NCBI RefSeq assembly: GCF_014635685.1
Contig: NZ_BMDH01000001.1
Coordinates: forward strand, 744,001-808,000
Length of the DNA stretch: 64,000 nt
Reading direction: 5' to 3'
Source of the DNA: Galliscardovia ingluviei
GTDB lineage: Bacteria > Actinomycetota > Actinomycetes > Actinomycetales > Bifidobacteriaceae
Shown: positions 1 to 8,265 of the stretch, piece by piece
Layout: every line of letters begins with the position of its first letter
Position numbering within the stretch: the stretch's first letter is position 1
The notes under the pieces: generated by a model
Seen by the model: only the letters and a program-made list of their open reading frames with translations
Database searches by the model: none
Told to the model about the DNA's origin: nothing
Translations under genes and position numbers: made by a program

Positions 1-1143
1 GAGCTGCCACAAGCATTGCGTTCAAGTTGGATAAACCCAAATGTCGATACGCGCATGCTGTTGCTCGCTATTGCTGTACTAACAGTAGTAACTTTGCTGC
101 TACGCTTTATCTGGATGGCAGTTATGTTGCGCACCGCAAAAGATCTCACTACTGGCAAACGCAGAAAAATGACACCAAAGCGTTGGCGCAGTGCTGCTGT
201 AATGACGTTTGGCGGACCAAAAGGAACTATTTCCTTAGCATTGGCATTTACTTTGCCTTATGCTATTGATTTGTCTACACATATTCCGCTACGTGAAGCT
301 TTGCTTTTTATTGTTGCTGGATATATTGTAGTTTCCTTGCTGCTGGCCAATATTATGTTGCCACTTCTAGCCCCGGCAGATGACGATGATCAAGGTTTAG
401 CTTATGCGCATGTCCAAGTAGAAATGCTGCGCAGAACTTTAGCAAAAATTGCCGAGTTGGATACACCACAAAATCATGCAGAACTTCAAGTAATTTTGCA
501 CTCTTATACTGACCGCATTGAGCGTGTACGTCAGGCAGTGCCCAAGGAGCGTATGATACGAGAAAATGCAGTGCGTGCTGATGTATTGCAGTGGGAGCGT
601 GAATGGCTTACCGAATATGTTCACGCGCATCCTGAAGATGCTCCAGCTGCGCAGCCTCTACTTGAGCGCATTGAGCTGTCACTATCTCATTTAGATGCAG
701 CAAGTTTTTCACGCACCAAAGCCCGTATCACGCATCGTCCACATGTTCATCCTCTTGCACGCAATCTCCTGATTCGTTGTCGTGCGCTATGGCATGCGAG
801 CTCAGCAAAATCTGAACAAACTCACCGCATTCAACGTCGCTTATTTGAAGAAGCTATTGCGTATTTGCGTACTCTTGTAGTTGGCGATATTGATAATGCG
901 GAAACTATTGCGCGTCTTATTGGCGAGTATCGAGGAGCACTGGCCACATTGATGCCGCCAGCTAAAGGCTTAGGTCTTGCCACGCTGCCATCAATTCAAG
1001 GCATTGACGAACTGCGTATGCGAGCATTTAGACTAGAGCTTGAGACTATCCGCGATATGCTTGGCGATGATGAATTAACGCGCGCACAAGCTAAAATGCT
1101 GCGACAGAACGTGTATTTAATGCAAGCCGATGCCGCGTTATAA
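1..1143 (+). CDS. Na+/H+ antiporter, CPA1 family (3' part)
   Basis: The reading frame is open from the first base, so this is the C-terminal part of a gene that starts upstream of the window. The first ~120 residues hold two or three hydrophobic segments around the motif TFGGPKGTISLALAF, which resembles the last transmembrane helices of CPA1 (NhaP/NHE-like) sodium/proton exchangers. After them comes a ~250-residue hydrophilic tail with long helices, as seen in the cytoplasmic regulatory tail of bacterial NhaP-type proteins. It would exchange Na+ (or K+) for H+ across the cytoplasmic membrane. The next gene, glnE, converges on it. The family call is good. The ion and the N-terminal half cannot be judged here. 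Confidence 0.8.
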   Translation, partial: ELPQALRSSWINPNVDTRMLLLAIAVLTVVTLLLRFIWMAVMLRTAKDLTTGKRRKMTPKRWRSAAVMTFGGPKGTISLALAFTLPYAIDLSTHIPLREALLFIVAGYIVVSLLLANIMLPLLAPADDDDQGLAYAHVQVEMLRRTLAKIAELDTPQNHAELQVILHSYTDRIERVRQAVPKERMIRENAVRADVLQWEREWLTEYVHAHPEDAPAAQPLLERIELSLSHLDAASFSRTKARITHRPHVHPLARNLLIRCRALWHASSAKSEQTHRIQRRLFEEAIAYLRTLVVGDIDNAETIARLIGEYRGALATLMPPAKGLGLATLPSIQGIDELRMRAFRLELETIRDMLGDDELTRAQAKMLRQNVYLMQADAAL

Positions 1144-1144
1144 C

Positions 1145-1190
1145 GAATACCTCAAGTATTTCGATACCCTTCATACCAGAAATGTGGTAT
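1145..1190. terminator. Small hairpins between convergent genes
   Basis: The 57-bp gap between the antiporter gene and glnE holds two weak inverted repeats: AATAC/GTATT (1146-1160) and ATACC/GGTAT (1173-1190). They could act as a weak bidirectional terminator, but neither is followed by a clear T run. Confidence 0.25.
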
Positions 1191-1200
1191 ACTCGCATAT

Positions 1201-4200
1201 TTACGAATTGCGAGCATAAAACAGGCGTTCTGTTACTTCCCTACACCGTCGCATGGCACTTAAAATCTCATTCTCAAAATCTTGCCCATGACGAGCCGGA
1301 TATTTCAATACCGCAGCGATACCACCCAAAGAGTATGTGTCGTCTGGCAAAATATCACAACGATTCGCATTGCCTGACCACACATAGTTTGCATTACGCG
1401 CATTGGTAGCTAATATCCAAGCAGTACGCAGAGCTTGCGCATCCGGACCAGTAATACAATCATGTGCCTCTAGGGCATCTAATGCCAATAACGTCGAGGT
1501 CACTTGCACATCGTCATACTGATGTGCAACCTGTAATTGCAACAGCTGAATCGTCCATTCGGCATCTGATAAACCACCTTTGCCAAGCTTCATATGACGA
1601 TCTTTTGCAACACCACGCGGCAAACGTTCTGCTTCCATGCGCGCTTTGAGCGTACGTATTTCAGTTAATTCATTCTCATGAAGAGTACGCGGTAGATAGC
1701 GGAAAGGATTGACTACTTCTTGAATAAACCGCTCGCCTAAATGCTGATCACCTGCCGCAAAACGAGCACGAAGTAGTGCTTGACGTTCCCAAGTGCTCGC
1801 CCAATGATCATAATATTCACGGCAAGATTGCAATGAACGAATAAGCGGGCCATTTTTGCCCTCAGGACGCAAATCAAGATCGAGCTCAATTCTGCCTTCG
1901 GTACTTACTGGTCCCATCAGTATTTTGCGTATATCATCAGTTACTGCTTTTGCAAACTGCTGCGCCTGCACTTCGTCAGCACCTTCATACGGTTCATATA
2001 AAAGCATGACATCGGCATCAGAACAGAAATTCACTTCTGCACCTCCATAGCGTCCAAGCGCAATAACAGCGATATGGGCCAGAGTTTTACCAAACCGAGT
2101 GCGCGTTTGATACTCTATACTCCAGTGCACTGCACTATCGATAATCACATCAATTACATCGCTCATCGCTGTAATGGCTTGACTGTCACTAATAACGCTG
2201 CTCATCCAGCCTAGACCGATACGCTCGATTTCTTGGCGCCGCATAGCTCGCAACACTGTGGCAATCTCTTCAAGCCGATCCGCATAACGCACTAACGCAC
2301 CCGAGGCTTGTGTTTGCAAACTTTCACGCGAGCGGGCTGTAAGTAACTCATTATTGCCTAACCATGTCAGTGATTCCATCGATTTAGCAATAGCATCTGC
2401 TAAGAAGCGTGAATTACTGAGGACATGGCACAATCTGCGCCCTGCGGATTGTGAGTCACGAAGAAAACCTAAATACTCACTGCCTTGACCAAATTGCTCT
2501 TCTAATTTGCGCCAAGCCAGCAATCCCATATCAGGGTTCTGCCCATCAGCAAGCCATTGTAATACTGCTGGCAAAATAATACGATTAATTTTCGCTGCCC
2601 TGCTCACTCCCGCAGTTAGTGCTTGCACATGTCGCATGGCATTATCTGGATCAGCAAAACCGATTGCTTCAAATCTTGCTCGTGTAGCTTCAGGACTAAG
2701 CGATATTTCGTTATCTCCCAGCGTTGCAATATTGGGAAGCATGGGTCGATAATAAATTTCCAAGTGCAAGCGTCGTATGCGCTGGCGCGTGGTATCAAAT
2801 CGTTCAACAAGTTGTTCAGGGTGAACATGTAATGCTCGCGCTAATCTACGTAATTCCACATTGGTGTCAAGACTGCCTGCCTCTATTTGGCGGGGAGACT
2901 CAAGACCGCCGATGGAGCCCTCACCTAAATCTGGGAAGAGGTGCGTGCGATGCAATGACCACATTTGTACACGATGTTCAAGCACACGCTCAAAGCTATA
3001 ATCGCTGGCAAGCTCTATTGCTTGATTCCTTGAAACATAACCTTCAGATGCCAAAGCGCGCAATGCTTCTAATGTGGCGCGCACATGTAACGTAGCGTCA
3101 GTTCTACCGTGTACAAGCTGGAGCATTTGCACAGTAAACTCAACATCGCGCAAGCCACCTTTACCCAGCTTAATTTCGCGGTCTTTGAGCGCTGGCGGTA
3201 TTAAAGACTCCACTCGTTGGCGCATCCTCTGGCAGTCATGCACAAAATTTGGCCGTCCAGAAGCTGACCAGACCAAAGACCGAGTGCGCTGAACAAACTG
3301 ATCGCCTAGGCTAGTATCTCCTGCTGTACATCGAGCTTTAAGCAAGGCTTGGAATTCCCAATTTTCTGCCCAATGCTCATAGTAACCCATATATGAGGTC
3401 AAGGTGCGTACTAGCGGACCATCTTTGCCTTCAGGGCGCAGCGCAGTATCAATCTGCCAAAGCGGTCCTTCATGAACACCCGGCATTGGGGATTGAATAA
3501 TGCGTTGCATCGTAGTGGCAATTTTTGTTCCCAGTCTGGTCAGTGCTTCTCCACGAATTTCACTACCCTCTTTAGGCTCTACCACATACATCAGGTCGAC
3601 ATCAGAGACGTAATTTAATTCCCGAGCTCCAAGTTTGCCCATGCCAATAACGGCAAAAGCACATTCATGTGCATGAGCAACAGTTAATTGTGCCAGCGCC
3701 AGTGCGAAATGGAGGGCACAATCTGCAATATCAGATAATGCCGTAGCAATACTTGGTTGAATTTCAACAATATCGCCTGCTGTTGTATCCACTGCCATAA
3801 TTTCGAGTAGTTGCCTGCGATATTCATACCGCAATGCTGTGGTGGCATGGGCAAGTTGTGTTGCAGTAAGTAATGCATCAGGATGTGTCAGGGAAACATC
3901 ATCATGTTCGTCTGCTGATGCTGATGAAGCTTGTTGCCAATAATCAAGTAAGGTATTGAGTTGTGGAACAGCAGCACAGAGTGCTTGTTTCATTCGAATC
4001 TGTCGATGTTTGATCGAGACAAGTATATCCTCGCGACTTACCCCTAGCCCTTGTAGTAATGCAGGTCTACTGGCAATATATCTGCCCATTGCTTCTGAAG
4101 AGCCAAGCACTGCAATAAGTTGTTGTAGCGCCGTCCTGCTCAACTCACTTAATACCTTTTGCGTATGTTGCTCAACTACAGCTTGAGCAATTTGCACACT

Positions 4201-4389
4201 ATAGTAGAGCGCCGTGTCAGGATCCGCACATGTTGGCAAAAACAGTAACACGTCCTGCGATGTATAGCGATCAATATGCAAACTATCCAGCTGCTCACAC
4301 AGTGTTCGAGCACGCTGTATATCTGCTAGTCCTGCTCGAATTAGTGTTCGTGCTGATAATGATGCTTGCGGCTCTACTGGCATAGTCAT
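1201..4389 (-). CDS. glnE: Bifunctional glutamine synthetase adenylyltransferase/deadenylase
   Basis: GlnE attaches AMP to a tyrosine of glutamine synthetase to lower its activity and removes it again when nitrogen is short. The 1062-residue protein has the family's two nucleotidyltransferase halves. The first carries GMGKLGARELNY...SDVD (about residues 249-265). The second carries ALGRYGGAEVNF...SDAD (about residues 775-793). Both keep the metal-binding Asp-x-Asp pair. The length is normal for actinobacterial GlnE (~1000 residues). Two in-frame ATGs (codons 1 and 3) compete, and neither has a good Shine-Dalgarno sequence. glnA is not in the window. Functionally it pairs with gltBD, which lies 10 kb away. 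Confidence 0.95.
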   Translation of the reverse strand: MTMPVEPQASLSARTLIRAGLADIQRARTLCEQLDSLHIDRYTSQDVLLFLPTCADPDTALYYSVQIAQAVVEQHTQKVLSELSRTALQQLIAVLGSSEAMGRYIASRPALLQGLGVSREDILVSIKHRQIRMKQALCAAVPQLNTLLDYWQQASSASADEHDDVSLTHPDALLTATQLAHATTALRYEYRRQLLEIMAVDTTAGDIVEIQPSIATALSDIADCALHFALALAQLTVAHAHECAFAVIGMGKLGARELNYVSDVDLMYVVEPKEGSEIRGEALTRLGTKIATTMQRIIQSPMPGVHEGPLWQIDTALRPEGKDGPLVRTLTSYMGYYEHWAENWEFQALLKARCTAGDTSLGDQFVQRTRSLVWSASGRPNFVHDCQRMRQRVESLIPPALKDREIKLGKGGLRDVEFTVQMLQLVHGRTDATLHVRATLEALRALASEGYVSRNQAIELASDYSFERVLEHRVQMWSLHRTHLFPDLGEGSIGGLESPRQIEAGSLDTNVELRRLARALHVHPEQLVERFDTTRQRIRRLHLEIYYRPMLPNIATLGDNEISLSPEATRARFEAIGFADPDNAMRHVQALTAGVSRAAKINRIILPAVLQWLADGQNPDMGLLAWRKLEEQFGQGSEYLGFLRDSQSAGRRLCHVLSNSRFLADAIAKSMESLTWLGNNELLTARSRESLQTQASGALVRYADRLEEIATVLRAMRRQEIERIGLGWMSSVISDSQAITAMSDVIDVIIDSAVHWSIEYQTRTRFGKTLAHIAVIALGRYGGAEVNFCSDADVMLLYEPYEGADEVQAQQFAKAVTDDIRKILMGPVSTEGRIELDLDLRPEGKNGPLIRSLQSCREYYDHWASTWERQALLRARFAAGDQHLGERFIQEVVNPFRYLPRTLHENELTEIRTLKARMEAERLPRGVAKDRHMKLGKGGLSDAEWTIQLLQLQVAHQYDDVQVTSTLLALDALEAHDCITGPDAQALRTAWILATNARNANYVWSGNANRCDILPDDTYSLGGIAAVLKYPARHGQDFENEILSAMRRCREVTERLFYARNS

Positions 4390-4460
4390 AGCACTATCAT
4401 ACCTGTTCTATGCTAATTCAGTATTACAAGTATTACAGCAACCTAGTATGTGCAACAGTG

Positions 4461-5024
4461 TTAATCCGCTAAATCTTTTGGTCTTAATACTGCAAGCACA
4501 TCAGCTGAGCGCACACTCCACTGACTAATTGGCTGTTTGGATCCAAGTACTACCACCGATCCTGTAGATAAACCTATGCCAAGCATGCCCTCAGCATCCG
4601 AACTTGTTTTTGGATTGGCAATCCATTGACATGCCATAGAAACTATAGGCTCATGTCCAATAATCATCAAGGTATGCGTACTTTGGCGAGCCTGCCTCAA
4701 TTGCTGCATGATCGCGTCAATACCACCATCGTATAAGTCTTTATCAAGATCAACACGCGGTTTATCCCCGAATCGTTTCAGCAATCGATCCATAGTCTGA
4801 CTTGCGCGTTTGGCTGGCGAACACACAATAGCATCAGGAATAATATTGCAGTGATCAAGTCCCTTAGCAACACGTTTCGCTTGTTTTTTGCCCTTTTCAG
4901 AAAGCTCTCGATCGAAGTCACCATGCTTGCCTCTGTCTTGAGCCTCACCATGGCGCATTACCAGCACAATATAAGGATATTCTTTCACTCGTGAACTCAA
5001 CATTTTTCGCGCCGAATGTGCCAT
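4461..5024 (-). CDS. SixA-like histidine phosphatase family protein
   Basis: A 187-residue member of the histidine phosphatase (phosphoglycerate mutase-like) superfamily. It has the N-terminal catalytic RHGEA motif (Arg24-His25-Gly26) and the second catalytic histidine in IIGHEP (His124). Size and motif spacing resemble SixA phosphohistidine phosphatases rather than glycolytic mutases, so it probably removes phosphate from a phosphohistidine or small-molecule substrate in the cytoplasm. The start is set by GAGG four bases before ATG 5024. It lies between trmI and glnE, all on the minus strand with short gaps, so the three may be co-transcribed. The substrate cannot be inferred. Confidence 0.8.
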   Translation of the reverse strand: MAHSARKMLSSRVKEYPYIVLVMRHGEAQDRGKHGDFDRELSEKGKKQAKRVAKGLDHCNIIPDAIVCSPAKRASQTMDRLLKRFGDKPRVDLDKDLYDGGIDAIMQQLRQARQSTHTLMIIGHEPIVSMACQWIANPKTSSDAEGMLGIGLSTGSVVVLGSKQPISQWSVRSADVLAVLRPKDLAD

Positions 5025-5080
5025 ATTGCCTCATTACTCTATGACGGACTATGCCGATACTCCTCCAGTGTAGCGTGAGA

Positions 5081-6235
5081 TTAAGGCAAATATGAGATTT
5101 GCGTCTCTAAATCATGCAGCACTTTACGTAATTTCCTATCAGAAATATCACGCAATGTCAGCTCTTCTAACCGCTTTTGCTGTTCCTCAGGTGATAGTGA
5201 ATCAATATCGGTAACGCTATCCTTAGTGCTGCGCTCTTTTCGAGTCAGAGCATTCACTCCTGATGCCATCATGCGTGAGACCACTAAAAATCCTGTATGG
5301 CCAATCATGTCATGCTGTGGTCGTACCGCAAGCGCATCAACTTTCCATTGGCGTTCTAATAATTCGCTCACTTGTGGATCAGTAAATGAGCCAGAAGCGC
5401 GTAATGTTTCGGCAAAACGAGACACTTGTGTAGTGGTAGTCACGTAAGCGACAACAATACCGCCCGGAACTAGCACGCGTTGTAAGCCTTCAACACGATT
5501 CCATGGATCGAGCATATCAAGAACCACTCGGTCATAGTATTGTTCGGGTAGTTCTTGTGCCACTTCATCAAATTGTCCAACACGAATATTCCACCATGAT
5601 GGGAACTGCCCAAACCACACAGTCGCGTTGCCCTCACAAACTTTGGCAAATTCAGGACGCATTTCGATAGTAGTAAGCTCGCCAGCTTCTCCAACAGCTT
5701 CTAGGATATGCAAGCTCATAGCTCCTGATCCGCCACCAGATTCCAACACGCGCATACCTGGACGAATGTCTGCAAGTTCAAGAACTTGGGCAATATCTTT
5801 CGGGTACATAATTTGCGCACCACGAGGCATGGAGAGAATAAAATCCATCAAACGAGGACGCATCACCGTATACTGCCAGCCGCCAATAGCACGCGAGCGC
5901 TTCCACGGCTTTTTCTCATCGGCACCTGCGAATACGTCTGCTATACCTGTTGTCTCTGTTGTATCTGTTGTATCTGCTGTGCTCATTGCATCTGTGCTCT
6001 CTTGAGGCGACACGGCATCAGCAGTAGCATCAGTATCTGCACTACTGCGTGCAGAAAGTCCATGGCTATGCGTGGTGATAACACTTCCTTCAACGTTGCC
6101 AATAATATCGTCATGTGCTATAACACCACGCTGCGTATCAGTGCTTCCACCGGTGACGAGCTGGATGGTAATGAATTTACCTTTGCGATCGGTAAGTTGA
6201 ACTTTTTCGCCAGCTTGCAATACTCCTCGACGCAT
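5081..6235 (-). CDS. trmI: tRNA (adenine-58-N1)-methyltransferase TrmI
   Basis: Makes m1A58 (and often m1A57) in the T-loop of tRNAs using S-adenosylmethionine. The N-terminal ~60 residues form the small beta domain. The Rossmann methyltransferase domain has its SAM motif ESGGGSG at residues 165-171 and the later motif RVVLDMLDPW. At 384 residues it is longer than most TrmI enzymes (~280-340). The extra length is mainly a Thr/Asp/Ala/Ser-rich insertion at about residues 63-108, encoded partly by a 9-bp tandem repeat. ATG 6235 follows GAGGTTCA. In actinobacteria trmI usually sits beside the proteasome/ARC genes, which are not visible here. Confidence 0.92.
   Translation of the reverse strand: MRRGVLQAGEKVQLTDRKGKFITIQLVTGGSTDTQRGVIAHDDIIGNVEGSVITTHSHGLSARSSADTDATADAVSPQESTDAMSTADTTDTTETTGIADVFAGADEKKPWKRSRAIGGWQYTVMRPRLMDFILSMPRGAQIMYPKDIAQVLELADIRPGMRVLESGGGSGAMSLHILEAVGEAGELTTIEMRPEFAKVCEGNATVWFGQFPSWWNIRVGQFDEVAQELPEQYYDRVVLDMLDPWNRVEGLQRVLVPGGIVVAYVTTTTQVSRFAETLRASGSFTDPQVSELLERQWKVDALAVRPQHDMIGHTGFLVVSRMMASGVNALTRKERSTKDSVTDIDSLSPEEQQKRLEELTLRDISDRKLRKVLHDLETQISYLP
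5947..5982. repeat. 9-bp tandem repeat inside trmI
   Basis: About four units of CTGTTGTAT-like sequence run end to end: CTGTTGTCT, CTGTTGTAT, CTGTTGTAT, CTGCTGTGC. They encode the Thr/Asp-rich linker of TrmI. Because the unit is three codons long, gain or loss of a copy keeps the frame. Confidence 0.8.
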
Positions 6236-6300
6236 TGAACCTCACTTTGTAATCCTGTGCGCTCTTAGTATACATATAAGAAAGCACAGTATACATAATA

Positions 6301-6336
6301 AAGGGGCACAGTTCATATGTATGAACCGCACCCCTT
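6301..6336 (-). terminator. Terminator after the ABC exporter operon
   Basis: A 16-pair stem (AAGGGG...GTTCAT, loop ATGT, ATGAAC...CCCCTT, with G-T wobbles in the middle). On the minus strand it is followed by TTTATTATG. It sits just past the stop of the second exporter gene and before trmI. Confidence 0.75.
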
Positions 6337-6354
6337 AATCGCCGTATGGCTCCG

Positions 6355-8265
6355 CTAGTCTTCAACCGCTCCAGCAAACTGTGCCCGATACAGTTCAGCG
6401 TAAGCGCCTTGCTTAGCTAGGAGTTCATCATGTGTACCCTGTTCCACAATTGCACCATGATTGACCACTAAGATGCGATCGGCATCGCGAATAGTAGACA
6501 ATCGGTGTGCGATAACGAAACTCGTTCGACCTTTACGCAATTCGTTCATCGCATGCTGTACTAAGGTTTCAGTACGTGTATCTACCGAGCTTGTTGCCTC
6601 ATCGAGAATCAAAATATCTGGCTGAGACAAGAACGCTCGGCAAATCGTAAGCAGCTGACGTTCACCAAGTGATAACTCACTGGAATCTTGCGTAAGTATG
6701 GTGTCATACCCTTGAGGCAGTCGGCGCACGAAATCATCCACGTGGGTAGCGCGTGCAGCTTCAAGCAAACGCTCTTCACTGACTTCTTCATGAGTACCGT
6801 AAACAAGATTTTCACGAATAGTACCGTCAAAAAGCCATGTATCTTGCAATACCATGCCAAAGTGACGACGCAGTTGAGCACGGGTAAGATCGCGTGTACT
6901 GACACCATCAATAGCAATGGTGCCACCTTGGATCTCGTAGAAACGCATCAGTAAATTAACCAGCGTGGTTTTTCCAGCTCCTGTAGGCCCAACAATGGCA
7001 ATGGTTTGATCAGGCTGAGCGGTAAAGGAAAGATCTTCAATCAAAGGCTTATGCACATCATAGCTGAACTTCACATGATCAAATTGCACTAAGCCTTGCA
7101 TACGACCAGCCAATACATCAGGCTGTGATTCTGATTCGGATTCTTCTTCTGGCTCATCAAGGAATTCAAAAATACGTTCTGCGCTCGCTAAGCAACCTTG
7201 TAGCATGGTGGCCATAGAACTCAGCTGTCCTAGTGGTTGGTTCATTTGACGCACATACTGGCTAAAGGCTTGTAAATCACCAAGTGTCATAGTGCCATGT
7301 AGTACCTTGATACCGCCAAAAATAACCACCATGACGAAATTCACATTACCGAAGAATTGCGTTAATGGCATAGTAGCTCCAGAGAGCGCTTGAGCTTTGA
7401 ACGAGGCTTGCGCTAGTTCACGATTGCGCTTATCAAATTCTTCAATAACATGGGATTCCTGCCCGTATGCACGAACTACCATATGACCGGTAAACATTTC
7501 TTCTACATGGGCATTTACCGTTCCGGTTGCACTCCATTGCTTAAAGAAATGTGGCTGTGCTGCACGAATAACTAAGTATGCTGCAAGCAAAATAACTGGG
7601 ATTACAATCAACGACACTGCGGTAAGCACTGGCGCAATAGTGAGCATCATAATGATGACGCCCACTACGGTAAATACAGAGAAAATAAACTCACCAAGCA
7701 CTTGTTGCAAAGTTTGACCGATATTATCCACATCATTGGTTGTGCGGCTCATCACTTCGCCGCGTGGCACTCGGTCAAAATAGCTCAGTGGCAGGCGGTC
7801 CAGTTTTTCCTCAATTTGCTTACGCATGCGGTGTACTGCATTGGATACCAATCTGGTCAAAGACCAGCCCTGAATCCAGCGCAACAATACTGTGCAGATG
7901 AATACAGCACCGGCGAGCGCCAAAATTTGTGCAACATGAGTAAAATCAACACCACTACCAGGATGAACATCCATAGACGCAACCATATCTACCATGGATT
8001 CATGCCCTGATGCTTTAAGACCTTCAATAGCCTGCTCTTTAGTAACACCAGCAGGTAGCATTTTTGAAATAAGGCCTTCAAAAATAGCTGTGGTAGCTTG
8101 TCCTAAAATTTTCGGACCCAGTACCATGGTGTAGGTTGCTAGTCCAGCAGCGATAATTACTGCCCAGAGACGGATTTTATCCTGCAAAATGTAGGCAATA
8201 AGTCGTTTAAGTGTGTGCCTGCGTGGCTTACTTGTTACTGGAGCTGTAGAAGTATTCCTAGCCAT
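6355..8265 (-). CDS. ABC exporter half-transporter, canonical-Walker-B subunit
   Basis: A 636-residue type-IV ABC exporter half: six membrane helices (about residues 25-330), then an ATPase domain. Walker A is GPTGAGKTT (near 425). The signature is degenerate, LSLGE instead of LSGGQ (near 528). Walker B has a normal catalytic glutamate, ILILDEAT (near 550), and the switch histidine is present (IAHRLS). Its ATG overlaps the stop of the preceding half-transporter (TAATG), with the ribosome site inside that gene's last codons, so the two are translationally coupled and almost certainly form a heterodimer. It resembles multidrug exporters of the LmrCD/BmrCD/TM287-288 type. The substrate is unknown, though the linked TetR suggests induction by a toxic compound. 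Confidence 0.9.
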   Translation of the reverse strand: MARNTSTAPVTSKPRRHTLKRLIAYILQDKIRLWAVIIAAGLATYTMVLGPKILGQATTAIFEGLISKMLPAGVTKEQAIEGLKASGHESMVDMVASMDVHPGSGVDFTHVAQILALAGAVFICTVLLRWIQGWSLTRLVSNAVHRMRKQIEEKLDRLPLSYFDRVPRGEVMSRTTNDVDNIGQTLQQVLGEFIFSVFTVVGVIIMMLTIAPVLTAVSLIVIPVILLAAYLVIRAAQPHFFKQWSATGTVNAHVEEMFTGHMVVRAYGQESHVIEEFDKRNRELAQASFKAQALSGATMPLTQFFGNVNFVMVVIFGGIKVLHGTMTLGDLQAFSQYVRQMNQPLGQLSSMATMLQGCLASAERIFEFLDEPEEESESESQPDVLAGRMQGLVQFDHVKFSYDVHKPLIEDLSFTAQPDQTIAIVGPTGAGKTTLVNLLMRFYEIQGGTIAIDGVSTRDLTRAQLRRHFGMVLQDTWLFDGTIRENLVYGTHEEVSEERLLEAARATHVDDFVRRLPQGYDTILTQDSSELSLGERQLLTICRAFLSQPDILILDEATSSVDTRTETLVQHAMNELRKGRTSFVIAHRLSTIRDADRILVVNHGAIVEQGTHDELLAKQGAYAELYRAQFAGAVED

